Of a DNA stretch of 64,000 nucleotides, positions 47,361 to 58,100 are shown piece by piece. This DNA comes from Edaphochlamys debaryana (lineage: Eukaryota > Chlorophyta > Chlorophyceae > Chlamydomonadales). Each line of letters begins with the position of its first letter. Position 1 is the stretch's first letter. The stretch is from positions 868,001 through 932,000 of the forward strand of contig JAEHOE010000002.1 of assembly GCA_016858145.1 (NCBI GenBank). The letters run 5' to 3'. Below the pieces are notes generated by a model. The model did not search any database. It was not told the origin of the DNA and saw only the letters and a program-made list of their open reading frames with translations. The position numbers and the translations under genes are program-made.

Positions 47361-47397
47361 CCCTGCGGCGCATAACAAACGGGAGGGAGCCGCAGGG
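47361..47397 (+). repeat. LINE 3' hairpin, copy 1
   Basis: Arms ccctgcggc and gccgcaggg form a perfect 9-bp stem around a loop with the core ataacaaacgggaggg. It begins 15 bp after the ORF2 stop. Confidence 0.9.
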
Positions 47398-47409
47398 GGG
47401 GGGGGTTCG

Positions 47410-47446
47410 CCCGGCGGCGCATAACAAACGGGAGGGAGTCGCAGGG
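47410..47446 (+). repeat. LINE 3' hairpin, copy 2
   Basis: It has the same loop core as copy 1. The stem is imperfect (cccggcggc against gtcgcaggg), so this copy looks decayed. Confidence 0.85.
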
Positions 47447-47518
47447 CAGGGGCGGGGACCGGGTGAGCTACACGTGGCGTTTGATGGGATGTGCACCTTG
47501 CGGAAAGGGGACATAGTC

Positions 47519-47555
47519 CTCTGCGGCGCATAACAAACGGGAGGGAGCCGCAGAG
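47519..47555 (+). repeat. LINE 3' hairpin, copy 3
   Basis: Arms ctctgcggc and gccgcagag form a perfect 9-bp stem around the same loop. Compared with copy 1 one base pair has changed on both sides (C-G to T-A), a compensatory substitution. Confidence 0.9.
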
Positions 47556-47560
47556 TGGGA

Positions 47561-48566
47561 GTGAATGTGGGGTCGGGAGAGCCAGGATCGAGAGGTGTAC
47601 GGCCAACAGTGTGAGCACATGATGAACGGTAAACGGTTACTGGTAGGAGGCGCGGCCGAGGAGGGGCCATCGATACACGCTGAGCATGGTCATTGCGTGC
47701 CAAGGACTAAGGTGGGACCTGAGTGTCGTCAGTGCAAGTTATGACAGGGACTTGCGTTCTGGCTTGCAGGGGGCAAGCCCGTGAGGTGGGTCGCTTGGCC
47801 CCAGCGTTCAGCGCTGTGACCCCAGGGGGGTCCTTCATTGTAAACACCGAGGACTGGCTGGGGGGGCCCTCCCTGGCTTCCCCTGGGGGGAGCGGGCCCG
47901 GTGGAAAGGGGGCAAGTTGTGGCTTACGTATTTGTGCGACCTTGCTATCACCTATGCTAACGATGAGCAGCGATGCTGCTAGCAGACCGCGTTGATTGGC
48001 GAAACGAGACGCATCAAGTCTAGTCGCCAGCTGGCTCCTTGCATCGCCCCGTCAGCCCTAGGTGGAGAACAGCAGATGCCTCTCTTGTCGCAATGCAGCT
48101 GAAGGCAGTAACTGGCACTTGGCTCGAGAACGATGTTGTCGGCCTCCCAGATGTTGACTCCAGTGTGCACCCAAAACCTGGGTAGCCATGAACACTGTTC
48201 CTTGAGGCATACGCCGCGTGCACGGAGTGCGCGCTGCCGCGACTTCGCTGGACGAGCGACGCGGCGGACGACGCCCTTTGATGCAAGGTACTTCACCTGA
48301 AGCCGCCAGCACTGCAATCATCATTGAGCCACGAGCTCCGAGTGCTTAGGCATCTGGATTGCTGGGGTCTGCATCCTGGGTACGTAGACCGGCCGGTCGG
48401 ATCCCCGAGACACATGTTCAAATCATCAAGTGTGTATGTACATTGGTGGTATATTTAATGCTCGCTCACGATGTATGCAAGGCCACATGCGCAGCAATTA
48501 AAAGCCACGGGGTGCCAGGTCACACCGCCTAACGTACCGCCCGCCGAGCCAACGGCTTGCAGTCGC
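47561..48566. other. LINE 3' flank and upstream region of copy C
   Basis: No gene is visible. Around 48160-48190 a short stretch (caaaacctgggtagccat) resembles the DUF4436-like upstream region at about 33460-33475, so part of this may be the duplicated upstream region of copy C. Confidence 0.45.
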
Positions 48567-48573
48567 TATATAA
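48567..48573 (+). promoter_or_regulatory. TATA box of DUF4436-like copy C
   Basis: TATATAA lies about 90 bp upstream of the copy C ATG at 48665, a plausible distance for a TATA box plus short 5' UTR. It suggests that this 5' end may still be transcribed although the gene behind it is broken. Confidence 0.6.
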
Positions 48574-48664
48574 GCAGCGCGAGGTACCGATACCTGCTTT
48601 GTTACACACGACCACTTTGTCTCATTGACCCACTGTCGGCGGCGGGCGACCAGCAACTGCTAAA

Positions 48665-49170
48665 ATGGCGACCGCGGCCGACGACTCTACGGCTGTGAAG
48701 CCTGAAGCCGTGGACGTCAAGGTGGAGGATAGTATCTCCAATGTGGTGGCTGAGCTGAAGAAAGCCAACGAGGAACTGAAGAAGGCGAACAAGAAGGACC
48801 CCAAACCCGTACCTACCGACCGGCATCAAGCAAGCCGCGCGGTGAGGTCGCCGCTGTAGCCTGAGGTCGTGTCATCGGATGTGCATATGGAAGAACGGGG
48901 AGGTAGCATGGCAAACCCATCTCTTCGTCCTGAACTGAAGTTCGACTCGGCCGCTTGCGACGATCAAATCTGACGCCGTTAACATTATTGGCGTTCACAC
49001 ACGTCGTGTTATCTGCTACCGCGCCGCCCAGGCCTTCTCTTACCTGTGCTGGTTCTGTGCATCATGACGCCGCCGGTGCTGCATCTCATGTGCCTGCCCT
49101 CGCAGGCTTCCTCCTGCCGGTGCTTGTGCTGTGTATCATGACGCCCATCCTCATCGGCATCTGCCTGCCG
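48665..49170 (+). pseudogene. DUF4436-like copy C, 5' fragment (exons 1-2)
   Basis: Exon 1 starts at 48665 (MATAADDSTAVKPEAVDVKVE) and keeps the KKANEELKKANKKDPKP helix. Its 3' end is altered: the donor at about 48840 falls in phase 0 whereas exon 2 needs phase 1, and unspliced it stops at 48859. Exon 2 (49106-49170) is intact and encodes the first membrane helix. Just upstream, 49031-49071 is a diverged partial copy of exon 2. Exons 3-6 are missing, and about 2.7 kb of unrelated DNA separates this piece from exons 7-16. As it stands it could encode only a short N-terminal peptide. Confidence 0.75.
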
Positions 49171-51756
49171 GTGAGCCGCTCAGGAGGGCAGAGGCCGCCG
49201 GCCCGTACTACAATGTGAACTCGGCCCCGCGGCGGGCCGGAGCCACCCACCGCGCGCCGACCCGCCCTGTGATGTACCGACGCCAAGCACGATCTGCACT
49301 GGGCTGAAGCCGTAGCGCTCCCAAACATCTCGTGGTTCAGGACTGCGCCGCACGCGTGGCGGTTGCCGCTGCCTCGTGGTGACCCTTGGTGACCGAGGGT
49401 GGCCGATGCCTCGACGGAGCAAGGGTGGTTTGGGTTCGTGTGATCAGCCCCGGCGCACGCGGAGACGACTTACGCGGGAAGCCTTACTTCGCGGGCTGCC
49501 CCGCGAGGAAAACTCGCAAAAAGTCGGCTTCAGGCAAAGGATGTTGTGCATCCCGACGCAAGGGGGGCATCCCGACATGACTTCCGCAACTGCGCTCTGC
49601 AGCCCCCGCACAATGTGAAACCAGCCCCCGTAGCGCTCAGTGCAGCAGCCAAGGCCTTGCAAAGCGCTCTGCGGGTTGAGGGGGCGGAGGATGGTCGCGC
49701 GGGGAAACACCGACCATGGCACCTGGGACAAAGTGCCGCACTGAAGTGTATTTGATTCTTATACATGAGCACTAGTAGAGTCGGTCCAGCCTGAGTGGGC
49801 GAGGGCCGACAGATTGAAATCTGAAACACTTGCACAACACTCGTCGCAGTCGTCGGGCCAGGGGTGCGAGTTGGTGCCACCGATGCAGATATGCTCGATG
49901 AACGGGAACTTGCAACACTCGTCGGCCAGGGGTACGAGTTGGTGCGACCGGGCCTCGCCGGGCCTGACGGGGCCCGGGAATGCAGGGTCGGCGCCGGGTC
50001 GACATATGACCCCGGCCTTGACGCCGTGCAAGAGCAAACAAGTAGTTGTCAGCTTCCTTGAAGCGGGATAAAGGACTGAGCCCTGAGATGGCTGGGCTAT
50101 GAGATGGGTTAGGCAGGGTGCAAAGTGCGGGGACGTGTGGCGCGCTCACCACGGGGAATGGGTCGCGTAGCAGATGGGTGAGGGGCTTAGCCCTTTTCCA
50201 CCCCCTGCGGTTTGACCGGTTGTTGCAACACTTCGTCGCGCGTCGGGAAATGTGTTTCACCCCGACGACCATCCTCGGCCCCCTGCCCCCCAGAAGCTTC
50301 GCGCGGGTCTGTGGTGCATCGAATGCAGAGCCACAGCCAAGGGGGATGCCTGCTGCTTTGCTTTGGGTGCTTATGGTGGAGGCTAAGAGGGAAGGACTGC
50401 TTGGTTGGTTGCTTAGGGTGCTCAGCTCAGTGGGGGCTCATTGAATTGAATGTTCACCACCCTGCTTGCTGCTTAACCGTGGGCGCACTATACTCCAACC
50501 GAGCTTTAACGCGTTGATAGCAGGTTGTCGTGTCGCGACTGCCCTCAGAGAATTGTGCAAGGTTAGCTAGCAACACACTCTGACTGAGTACGCGCGTGGA
50601 GGTTGAGCTCCCAGACATGTCGCCGGCATGTTCGAGCGTGGTCCATAAGTTTTCCTGCTCTCAATCACAAGCGATAGGGATAAGGGAACTAGAGCAGAAG
50701 AGGCAGACGGTCAGGGGGGGCTCAGCCCAAAAATTTACAACTTGTGCCTTTGCGGTCCGGAGGAGGGAGGCAATTTGGTGGGCGCATCCCAGGGCACATG
50801 ACCAGTTGCGCTCTGCCGCACACGTTGTCGCGTGCATGCGGAGAAGCCGCTCAGCCATGGCGGCCAGTGCGGGAAAGTGAGGGGACAGCCACTTCCGCCA
50901 ACACCAGCAACGTGTTTCGGGCCTTAGCGCTGCATGTCCGGCACCCAAAACACAGCGTGTCACCCCCGCCGGCCCCCCCGTAGAACGGCCGTAGATAAGC
51001 GTATTTCTACGGGGGTCTGGAGGGTCACCTACGTTCTACGTAGAAATCTACGTAAAAAAACGTTTTCGTAGTTTCTACGTTCTAAGGGGCCTCCAACCCT
51101 ACACATGGCACATGCCGCAGTGTGCTCGCCAGTCGCCACTCCTGTGGGGTACGTTAGCAGCCCTGTCCAGGGCTGGCCGGTGCCTCTTTGGCCCCTCCCC
51201 CACCTCTCGACACCTCCCGCCCGCTTCAGCTTCTTTGTTGGGCACCCCGCGCCGGAGTCCTTGCGTACCCGGGGTGCCCGGGTGTCAAATGAGTTCTGTA
51301 GTGCGCAGGCGCGCGCATGTCAGACTGCCAGTCCAAGGTCTGTCCGAAGTACAAGTACTGCTACTCAGGAGGCACTCTCCTCATTCAGTACATCAGGGAT
51401 CTGAGGCAGGATATCGGCACAGCTGTGCTATTGGGGCGTTGACGTGCGCACCGGCGTTCGCCCCAACTCTCCCGCCCGGGGTCCGACTCGAACCCCGACG
51501 AACCCCCACATGTCAACACGCCCTAAGCCAAGGAGATGGGGCCAAGGACGAGGCCACGTCTTCCTAACGAAAACATTGGTATTCAATTAGCGTACGAGGA
51601 GGCTGCCGAAACTCCCTGGCACGAACGCTCAAGCATTACGCGGTATGCCGAGGCTACCGGGGGCTACCTACCTATCGGTAGCGTAGGTCAGAAGCCTCCT
51701 GCTGCCGTACACGCACACGTCCCGAGTCTTCGTCTCTTCGAGGGTCCGTCCATCTA
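49171..51756. other. Unrelated DNA splitting DUF4436-like copy C
   Basis: It interrupts copy C between exons 2 and 7. It includes a roughly 45-bp imperfect direct repeat (about 49840-49877 and 49912-49950, sharing ctcgtcg, ggccaggggt and cgagttggtg) and the cgtagaa-rich hairpin region near 51.0 kb. No gene was recognised. It may be a decayed insertion. Confidence 0.5.
50975..51082. repeat. cgtagaa/ttctacg inverted-repeat cluster
   Basis: Arms cccccgtagaa (50975-50985) and ttctacggggg (51005-51015) make a perfect 11-bp stem with a 19-nt loop. A perfect 12-bp palindrome ttctacgtagaa follows at 51034-51045, and another ttctacg copy is at 51073-51079. It is locally AT-richer than its surroundings. 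Confidence 0.85.
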
Positions 51757-51900
51757 ATACTTCACGCTAACACAATCCACGGTAGCCAGGTCCTTGGGCT
51801 CCTTCTTGCCGCGGAAGCAGCACAGAGTCAAGCTGCCCCGCTGGGGTGGCTCGCCGTGCTCCTTGACCAGCTTTGCCCGCTCCTCCTCGGCGTCCTTCTT
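51757..51900 (-). pseudogene. Inverted scrap of a fourth DUF4436-like copy (D), last-exon end
   Basis: Read on the minus strand this is the end of exon 16: KKDAEEERAKLVKEHGEPP then a CCFRGKKEP-type tail ending in DCVSVKY and a stop. It differs from A, B and C at several residues, so it derives from a separate copy. Its broken upstream end abuts, in opposite orientation, the last bases of an intron 6 (cccccgcctgcag) leading into exon 7 of copy C. This junction records a rearrangement. Confidence 0.85.
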
Positions 51901-51916
51901 GTTCCCCCGCCTGCAG

Positions 51917-54639
51917 GTGGGCAGGGGCCTGTGGGGCAAGATGAGCGATGACGACTTCTCCTCCTCCAGGGCCGGCGCCACGTGGCTCCAGGCCATCCAG
52001 GACGTAGAGCCCGTCTACGTGTCCACCAAGCCCCCGTCTGCCAGCCCTCCCGGTGCTGCTGCCAGCCCGCCGCCTCCCGACGCCGGCGCTCCGCCCGACT
52101 TCCTCCCCGGCGATGACTACGCGGGGATGCCCGTGGGAATGCCCCAAGAGCCTGATTCCTTCGACGAGGCGGACCAGGGAGACCAGCAGCCGCCGGCCAT
52201 GCCCCCTCCGCGCGCCCCGCCCACGCCCGCCCCTGCGCCCCCGCCGAGCGCCATCGGTGCCGGCACCGGTACCATTTCGGTGCTCCGGAGGAAGGTGTCT
52301 CAGTTCTCTCAGGCGGTTGCTGCGTGGGCCACCGTCAACGCGACCGTGACAGCGCTGGTGGGGCAGAGGGTCAGAGGGGCGGGTAGGGTCCGCGGCTGGT
52401 CTGCAAAGGGTCAGCGGCTGGTCTGTGTGTCCCCCACTGCTGACTCTTACTCCTTTCCCGTACGCCCCCCCCCCCCTTGCCCCGGCCCCTCAGGACGTTG
52501 CGATCAACTCCACCACTGTGTCGTTTGAGGTGCGGGTGGGCAGCGCCATCTTCCAGACTGCAAAGTGAGGGAGGACAGGGGGGCACCGCACCAAGCATCC
52601 ACCGCTTAAGCGTGCCGCTTCCTTGTGAACCGGTTGTCCAGGTTACAACATCGCTGACAGCTGCCCCCTGTGCCCCTCCCTCCCCCCAGGAAGCAGCGTC
52701 AGGTGAAGCGCAGCGCCCGGGCTCTGGCCAAGGTGCAGTACCCGGCCCTGCTGGACCGCACGGGGCGCATCAAGGCCAAGGACGTGCTGCTCAAGACAGA
52801 CGTGAGCGGGGGGGGGGTGCACAGCTTTAAGAGTCTGAGCCCCGGTTCCCTTGCCTTGACGTCCGACCTACCGATTACGCAACAGCAGCCTTACTAAGTG
52901 AGCCGTGTTCCCCTGCCGCAGGTCGTGAGCTCGAGTGCCTCGGGAGCTGACAGCCTCCTCACCCTCAAGTCTGGGGTGAGCGGGGGCGTGCAGCGCTGGG
53001 GGGGGGGGGTTAGTCTGATTGTAGACCATGCTACCTCTCAACCACCTCCTGCCCTCTCAGCCCCCTCACCACCTCACCCCTCCCCCGTGCCCTGCCCTCT
53101 CAGGACCGCGTGTTCACCCGCAAGATGGAGATCCCGCTCACCCCCACCACCAGCCTCTACATGTACCCCTTTGACGAGTACACAGGGACCGTCACGTGAG
53201 TCTGGGCTCTGGGAGGGAGGGTGCGGCGGCAGGGAATCAGGTCTCAAGAGGAAGGGCCCAAGAGTGCGTACGGGGCCGGTCGGGCGCTCTGAGCGAGCCA
53301 TATGGGACACGTTCGCCGTTCCACTCATCATATCATGTGTTGTTCCCCTCCTCCACCAGCATGGTGACCACCCTGGCCGCTGGTGACATCAACTACCCAA
53401 CGGCACTGATTGTGCAACAGAAGAACGCCGTGGTGGGCTGGACCCTGCAGGCCTCCATTGTGCCCACCATCGAGGAGAACCGAAACGTGTACAACTTCAC
53501 AAACCCGCTCGACCCCGACTCGGCCGTAACGCTCACCTACACCATCAAGCTCAAGCGCACCACCTTCGTGCAGGTGCGCAGCGAGGCTGGGGGCCAGGGG
53601 GGTTGCAGGGAGGAAGGGAAGGTCTGCCGCCCCTCATTACGAGCTGGGCGGGTGCTGCTGTGTCAGACCGCATCCTGGCTGTGCCTCACCCATGCATGCC
53701 CTCCCTCCGTTCCCTGCCTGTGCACCTCAGTTCTTCGCCGTGTTCGTGCTCATCGGTCTGTGGCTCGTGTCCTCATGCTCCTTCTGCTACGGTGAGCGCC
53801 TGAGGAGGAGCCACGTGCCACATGCAAGCGGACCGTGCGCGGGGTGATAAGCCAGGTGGCTTGCGGCACATGACATGCACCCGCACCCTCCCCCCTCAGC
53901 CATGGACCTGCTCTACATCCGCCCCCGCAACGCCACCAACGGCGACGCCACGCTCTTCACGGCCCAGCTGTTCGCGGTGGTGGGCACCCGCAACATCATG
54001 CCCGGAGTGCCGGCCGTGGGCGTGGGAGTCGACTTCTTCGGTGGGTGGAGAAAGATGGGGAGGGGCGGATGCATGGGGCGTAATCCTTCACCCACTTGCC
54101 CTGGCCTCGGCCCTCTGATCACTCACATTCTCACCCCTCATGGCCACACCTCCATCCACCCCTGTCCCTCAGGTATCATCTGGATCATGATCATCTGCCT
54201 CTTCACGGGTGAGCGCATGTGGGTGGGGAGTGTGTGAAGAGGGGTGCACGAATCAAAGGTTGGGCTTCATGCCTTGTTCCACCCTCTCCTCTCCCCCTCC
54301 CCTCGTCTCACCCCCTCCCCCCCCCCCTCCCCCTTTCCCCCCCCAGGTGCGATGGTGTACGCCCGCGTGATGTCGCAGTACGTGCACAAGGAGCCCACCG
54401 TGTACGACAAGGTGCTCAAGAACCAGGTCTGGCAGGACGGCTGGCTCGCCGCCAAGGAGGCCGACAAGAAGTCCAAGAAGGCCAAGAAGGACGCCGAGGA
54501 GGAGCGGGCAAAGCTGATCAAGGAGCACGGAGCGCCGCCCACGTGGGGTGCCGGTACCTCTGCTCTGTGCTGCTTTCGGGGCAAGAAAGAGCCTAAGGCC
54601 ATGCTAGCCACAGTGGACTGTGTGAGCGTGAGGTACTAG
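51917..54639 (+). pseudogene. DUF4436-like copy C, 3' part (exons 7-16)
   Basis: Exons: 51917-52357, 52494-52564, 52690-52801, 52922-52975, 53104-53195, 53360-53573, 53731-53791, 53900-54040, 54173-54208, 54347-54639. Frame and splice sites are intact through to the stop. Exon 7 is one codon shorter than in A/B and diverged (DFLPGDDYAG, DEADQGDQQ). The C-terminus ends in ATVDCVSVRY like copy A. Exons 3-6 are absent, so it lacks the first Pro-rich linker and a normal join to exon 2. It is either a pseudogene or, if a transcript runs through 49-52 kb, a chimeric gene. The sequence from exon 12 into exon 13 (53386-53791) is essentially identical to copy B, unlike the rest. Confidence 0.8.
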
Positions 54640-55153
54640 TAGACGAGGGCGATATCTATCGTTTGGTCGAGGACTGCCGTGGGCTGGTGGACCCCACGAC
54701 GTTAGTTGGCACGAGGACAAGGGCCAGCAGTGGCAGCGGTATGCGCGGCTGGAGCGAAGACCATATACACATGAGGCATGCATATGAGCGAGGCACCGGT
54801 TCAGCAGTGCTCGGCTAGGCGCGTAGGCACTGACAGACCGTGGGCGGCCGCCGTCGAGTCGCAACAACAAACACCGGCGCCGTACTTATGATGTATAGCC
54901 GTCACGGATTGATCTGCGGTATCCAGTCATTTCCCCCCTCTACCGTTGTGGACGGCTCTCTAGCCGAAGGGACCCATGCATCAGACCTGTCAACACCTGT
55001 CATTCGTTACGGCAAGGACCACCTGCTGAGTCATAGCGCATGCCAACTAACCTTTCAGTGCCAACCAGCCAACGGTGCAGCTCATTTCGCCATGCCACAT
55101 GCTTGGGTTCCAAGTATTCATCCTATCGGCGCTAGCCTTGCCTTAGGAAAGCG
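54640..55153. other. Intergenic, convergent ends of copy C and the carrier gene
   Basis: Two genes end toward each other here, so both 3' UTRs must lie in about 510 bp. No other feature was recognised. Confidence 0.5.
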
Positions 55154-58100
55154 CTAGCTTGGCGCCAGGAAGCGCTTGACGGGCTCGTACACCACCCAGG
55201 ACAGCGCCGTACCTGCAGTACGGTTGGTGACGGAGGGAGGAAGCGAGAGGAGGAGGGGCGGGGTGGGTCAGGGTGGGAACGACAGATTGGAGAAGCACTC
55301 GAAGACGAGACCCCGTAGCGGGCCCCCGCATAGGGCACTGCGGCACGCTCGTGTGTCCTTCTTGACCCGCAGAAATTAGGTAACGTTGGTTTCGGTCCTC
55401 CAGAAGCCGATCGCTCAACGCATGTTCGATACGGTACGTGGCGCCCTTGCAGCTCACCCGGTGCCAGCTGCAGCAGTCGAGCCCCAAGCCCCGTCATGAA
55501 AACCTGCGTGGGGAGGCGTTTGGTGTTGGCACACTCGCCGCTCAGCCGTGCAGGGTGCGGTCAAGGGCGCAAGGGTCAAGGCATGAGGTGAGCAATGCCA
55601 CAAAGGGAGGACAGCATGAACTAAAAAGCCTTGGAGGAAGGGGTCCCCGCCTCGCCCCCAGCCCACGAACCCGACCCGCCGGTTTCCCCCCAGGCCCCAC
55701 GCGTCCCCTCTCGCGCCCCGAGCCCACCCTGAACCCACCCCCGTGACACCACCCACACCCCAGTTCCCCGCGCGCCTCACCGCCGCCCCCTCTCGCGCCC
55801 ACATCTCTCGTGCGAGGGTCCACGCGGTGGTGCGGGCGTGCGCCTCACACGCGGACAGGACCTACATGGGGGGAGGGCGCGGGAGGACTGGGAAGGGCAT
55901 GGAGCGGCAGCCATAACGGGTGGTGCCAGTAAACCCGGGCTGGTGGTGCGGCCAAGGAGTGGCCGGAGTTGCCCCGCCCCCTTCACCCCGAAGCGGGTAC
56001 GTACGGGCTGGCCCGTCTCGTAGCTACTATACACCCGGGCTGATATTGACAGCCAGTAAGGTTGGTGCGAGCATGGACCCAAGCAGGCCGACAGAAGGGG
56101 GCGGTGAGGAAAACACGCGCAGCTTGGCTTGCAAAGTGCTGCTTGGCTGGGTATTGGCGCGGACAGACAGGTGCGACCGCGGGCCCTACAGTCCGCTTAG
56201 CTAGAGCTGGCTAGAGCCCTCTATCTAAAGGAAAATGCACCAACCTGCAGTCGCGTCTTGACCACGTCAGCCGGATGAGTCAGCAGCCCTGCCAGGCTGG
56301 CACTGCCTGCAGGAGGCACGAGCGGTGGGGAGGTCAAGGGGGGACGGGGAACGGAAGGGAGAAAGGGAGGGGAGAGCGCAGGTCCGCTATGGGCGTACCG
56401 GTGAGCGACTGCACTGCGCGCGGCCAGAGCCAAGACATGGCCCAGCAAACGGATCCGGAGAGGCGTCTCTCACCTGCCGAGCACAGGCCCAGCACCCAAG
56501 GCGACAGCTGCGCCTCTGCCTGCGCCTGCGCCCCCGCGGCCTCCGTCTCGTCTCGGCCGCTGCTGCTCGCCTCCTCCGCGCCGCCGCCCGCTCTCCCCAC
56601 CCCAGCCCCTGCTGCCCCGCCGCCGCCCGCCGCCGCCAGTGCCGCACGCTTGGATGACTCATAGAAGGCGATGAAGAGCGCGTTCCACGGGATCCACACG
56701 GCGTTGGTCGCCTGCGCATGCAGCGGAAGGTGCACGAAACTGTGGATCCAGGCTCTACAAGGGTACATGGATCTGGTGGATCCCGCGGCTTCGTAGTGAA
56801 CGGCCATGGGATGTACTCTCAGCACGTGCGCATGCATGACATGCGTGGAATGCATTGCCGTCGGGTCCTCGGCTCCGCCGCTCGCCCGTGACAAGACCCA
56901 CCCAATAGCCCTTGAGCAGACCTAGGGGACCCCTCTGGAGGACCTGCGGGTCAAGGGGACGGGGAGTGGAGCGGAATGCAGGGGAGTGGAGGGGAGTGGA
57001 GGGGAGTGGAGGGGAGAGGAGGGGAGTGGCATGCGGTGGGGAAAGGCCAGCGCATGCTGCCAGGTGCGGCCCGCAGCCTGCAGTGCGGGCACACCGCACA
57101 AGTGCACCCAGCCACTACGGCACATACAGTTCCGAGGTCTCACCCACCGGCCTCCGAGGGTCACGCAACCCTGCTCCCAAGGGCTCCTAAAGCTGTCTCC
57201 CTCCCCTCCGACAGGGAGCCTCGCCCCAAACCAGCACCTGCTCTTGCGCGCCTCCCATGGCCCCGACCCATCGCTGCGGCGCAGGCCCCGGGACCCCCGT
57301 GTTCCACACACCGAGCAAGCAAGCCCGTACCCAGGCCCCAAACTCAAGCCCCAAGGCCCCTCCCACCAGCTGCTGGACCAACCGCCTCCCCCATTTGCTT
57401 CGGCGCAGGTTCGGGGACTCACGTTGCCCCCTCCAGCCTCCAGCCCCAAGGTCCCGACACACCCGCAGCTGCACCGCCCCAGCCGGCCCCGACCGCAGCG
57501 CACCGCTTCGGCCTCAGGACCAGAGGACCGGTTCGGGGCGAGTCCGTGCCCCGCACGGACACACAGCACCGACAAACGTGCCTCCCTGCTTCCCTGCCGC
57601 CCTCCACGCTCCAACCACAGCCTTCCCCCAGGCGCTCCCCCCGACCCACCAGCTGCTGGATCGCCTCCCAGGGCCCCGAGTAGCTGTACGCCCCCCGCAT
57701 CAGGGGGGCCACCTGGGGGCCAGGGGGAGGGCGAGGGGTACAGGGCCTAGTTAGGCACCAGGAAGCCCCAAGCCTTCACCATTCCCCCGTCCGCCTTGGC
57801 CCTGTTTCTCCCTCTTACCAACACATCCTCATGTAGCGTTCTAGCCCGTCCGGCTCCTCCCCGCCCCGCCCCGCCCCCACCCACCTGCATCCGTTCCTTG
57901 GCGATGTCGCCTGCTTGGCCCTCCCCGCCCTCCTACACACCTGCATACCCCCATCACCCTGTAGCCCTCTAGTCTTTCCGGTCCCTCTATCCTCTCACTC
58001 GCCTGCATCCGCTCCTTGACGATGTCGATGGGGGTAAAGACCACCCCCGCCACCAGCTGCGCACCCGCACCCACCACCATGTCCCCGCCCATGCCCCAGC

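Larger units (their letters stand above)
41857..47560 (+). mobile_element. L1-like non-LTR retrotransposon (LINE), degenerate
   Basis: This is a two-ORF LINE: ORF1 without recognised domains, then ORF2 with apurinic endonuclease, reverse transcriptase and a C-terminal zinc knuckle. The 3' region carries three copies of a conserved hairpin (47361-47555). I see no LTRs and could not find a poly(A) tail or target-site duplication, so both outer limits are approximate. It sits between DUF4436-like copies B and C. Confidence 0.92.
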
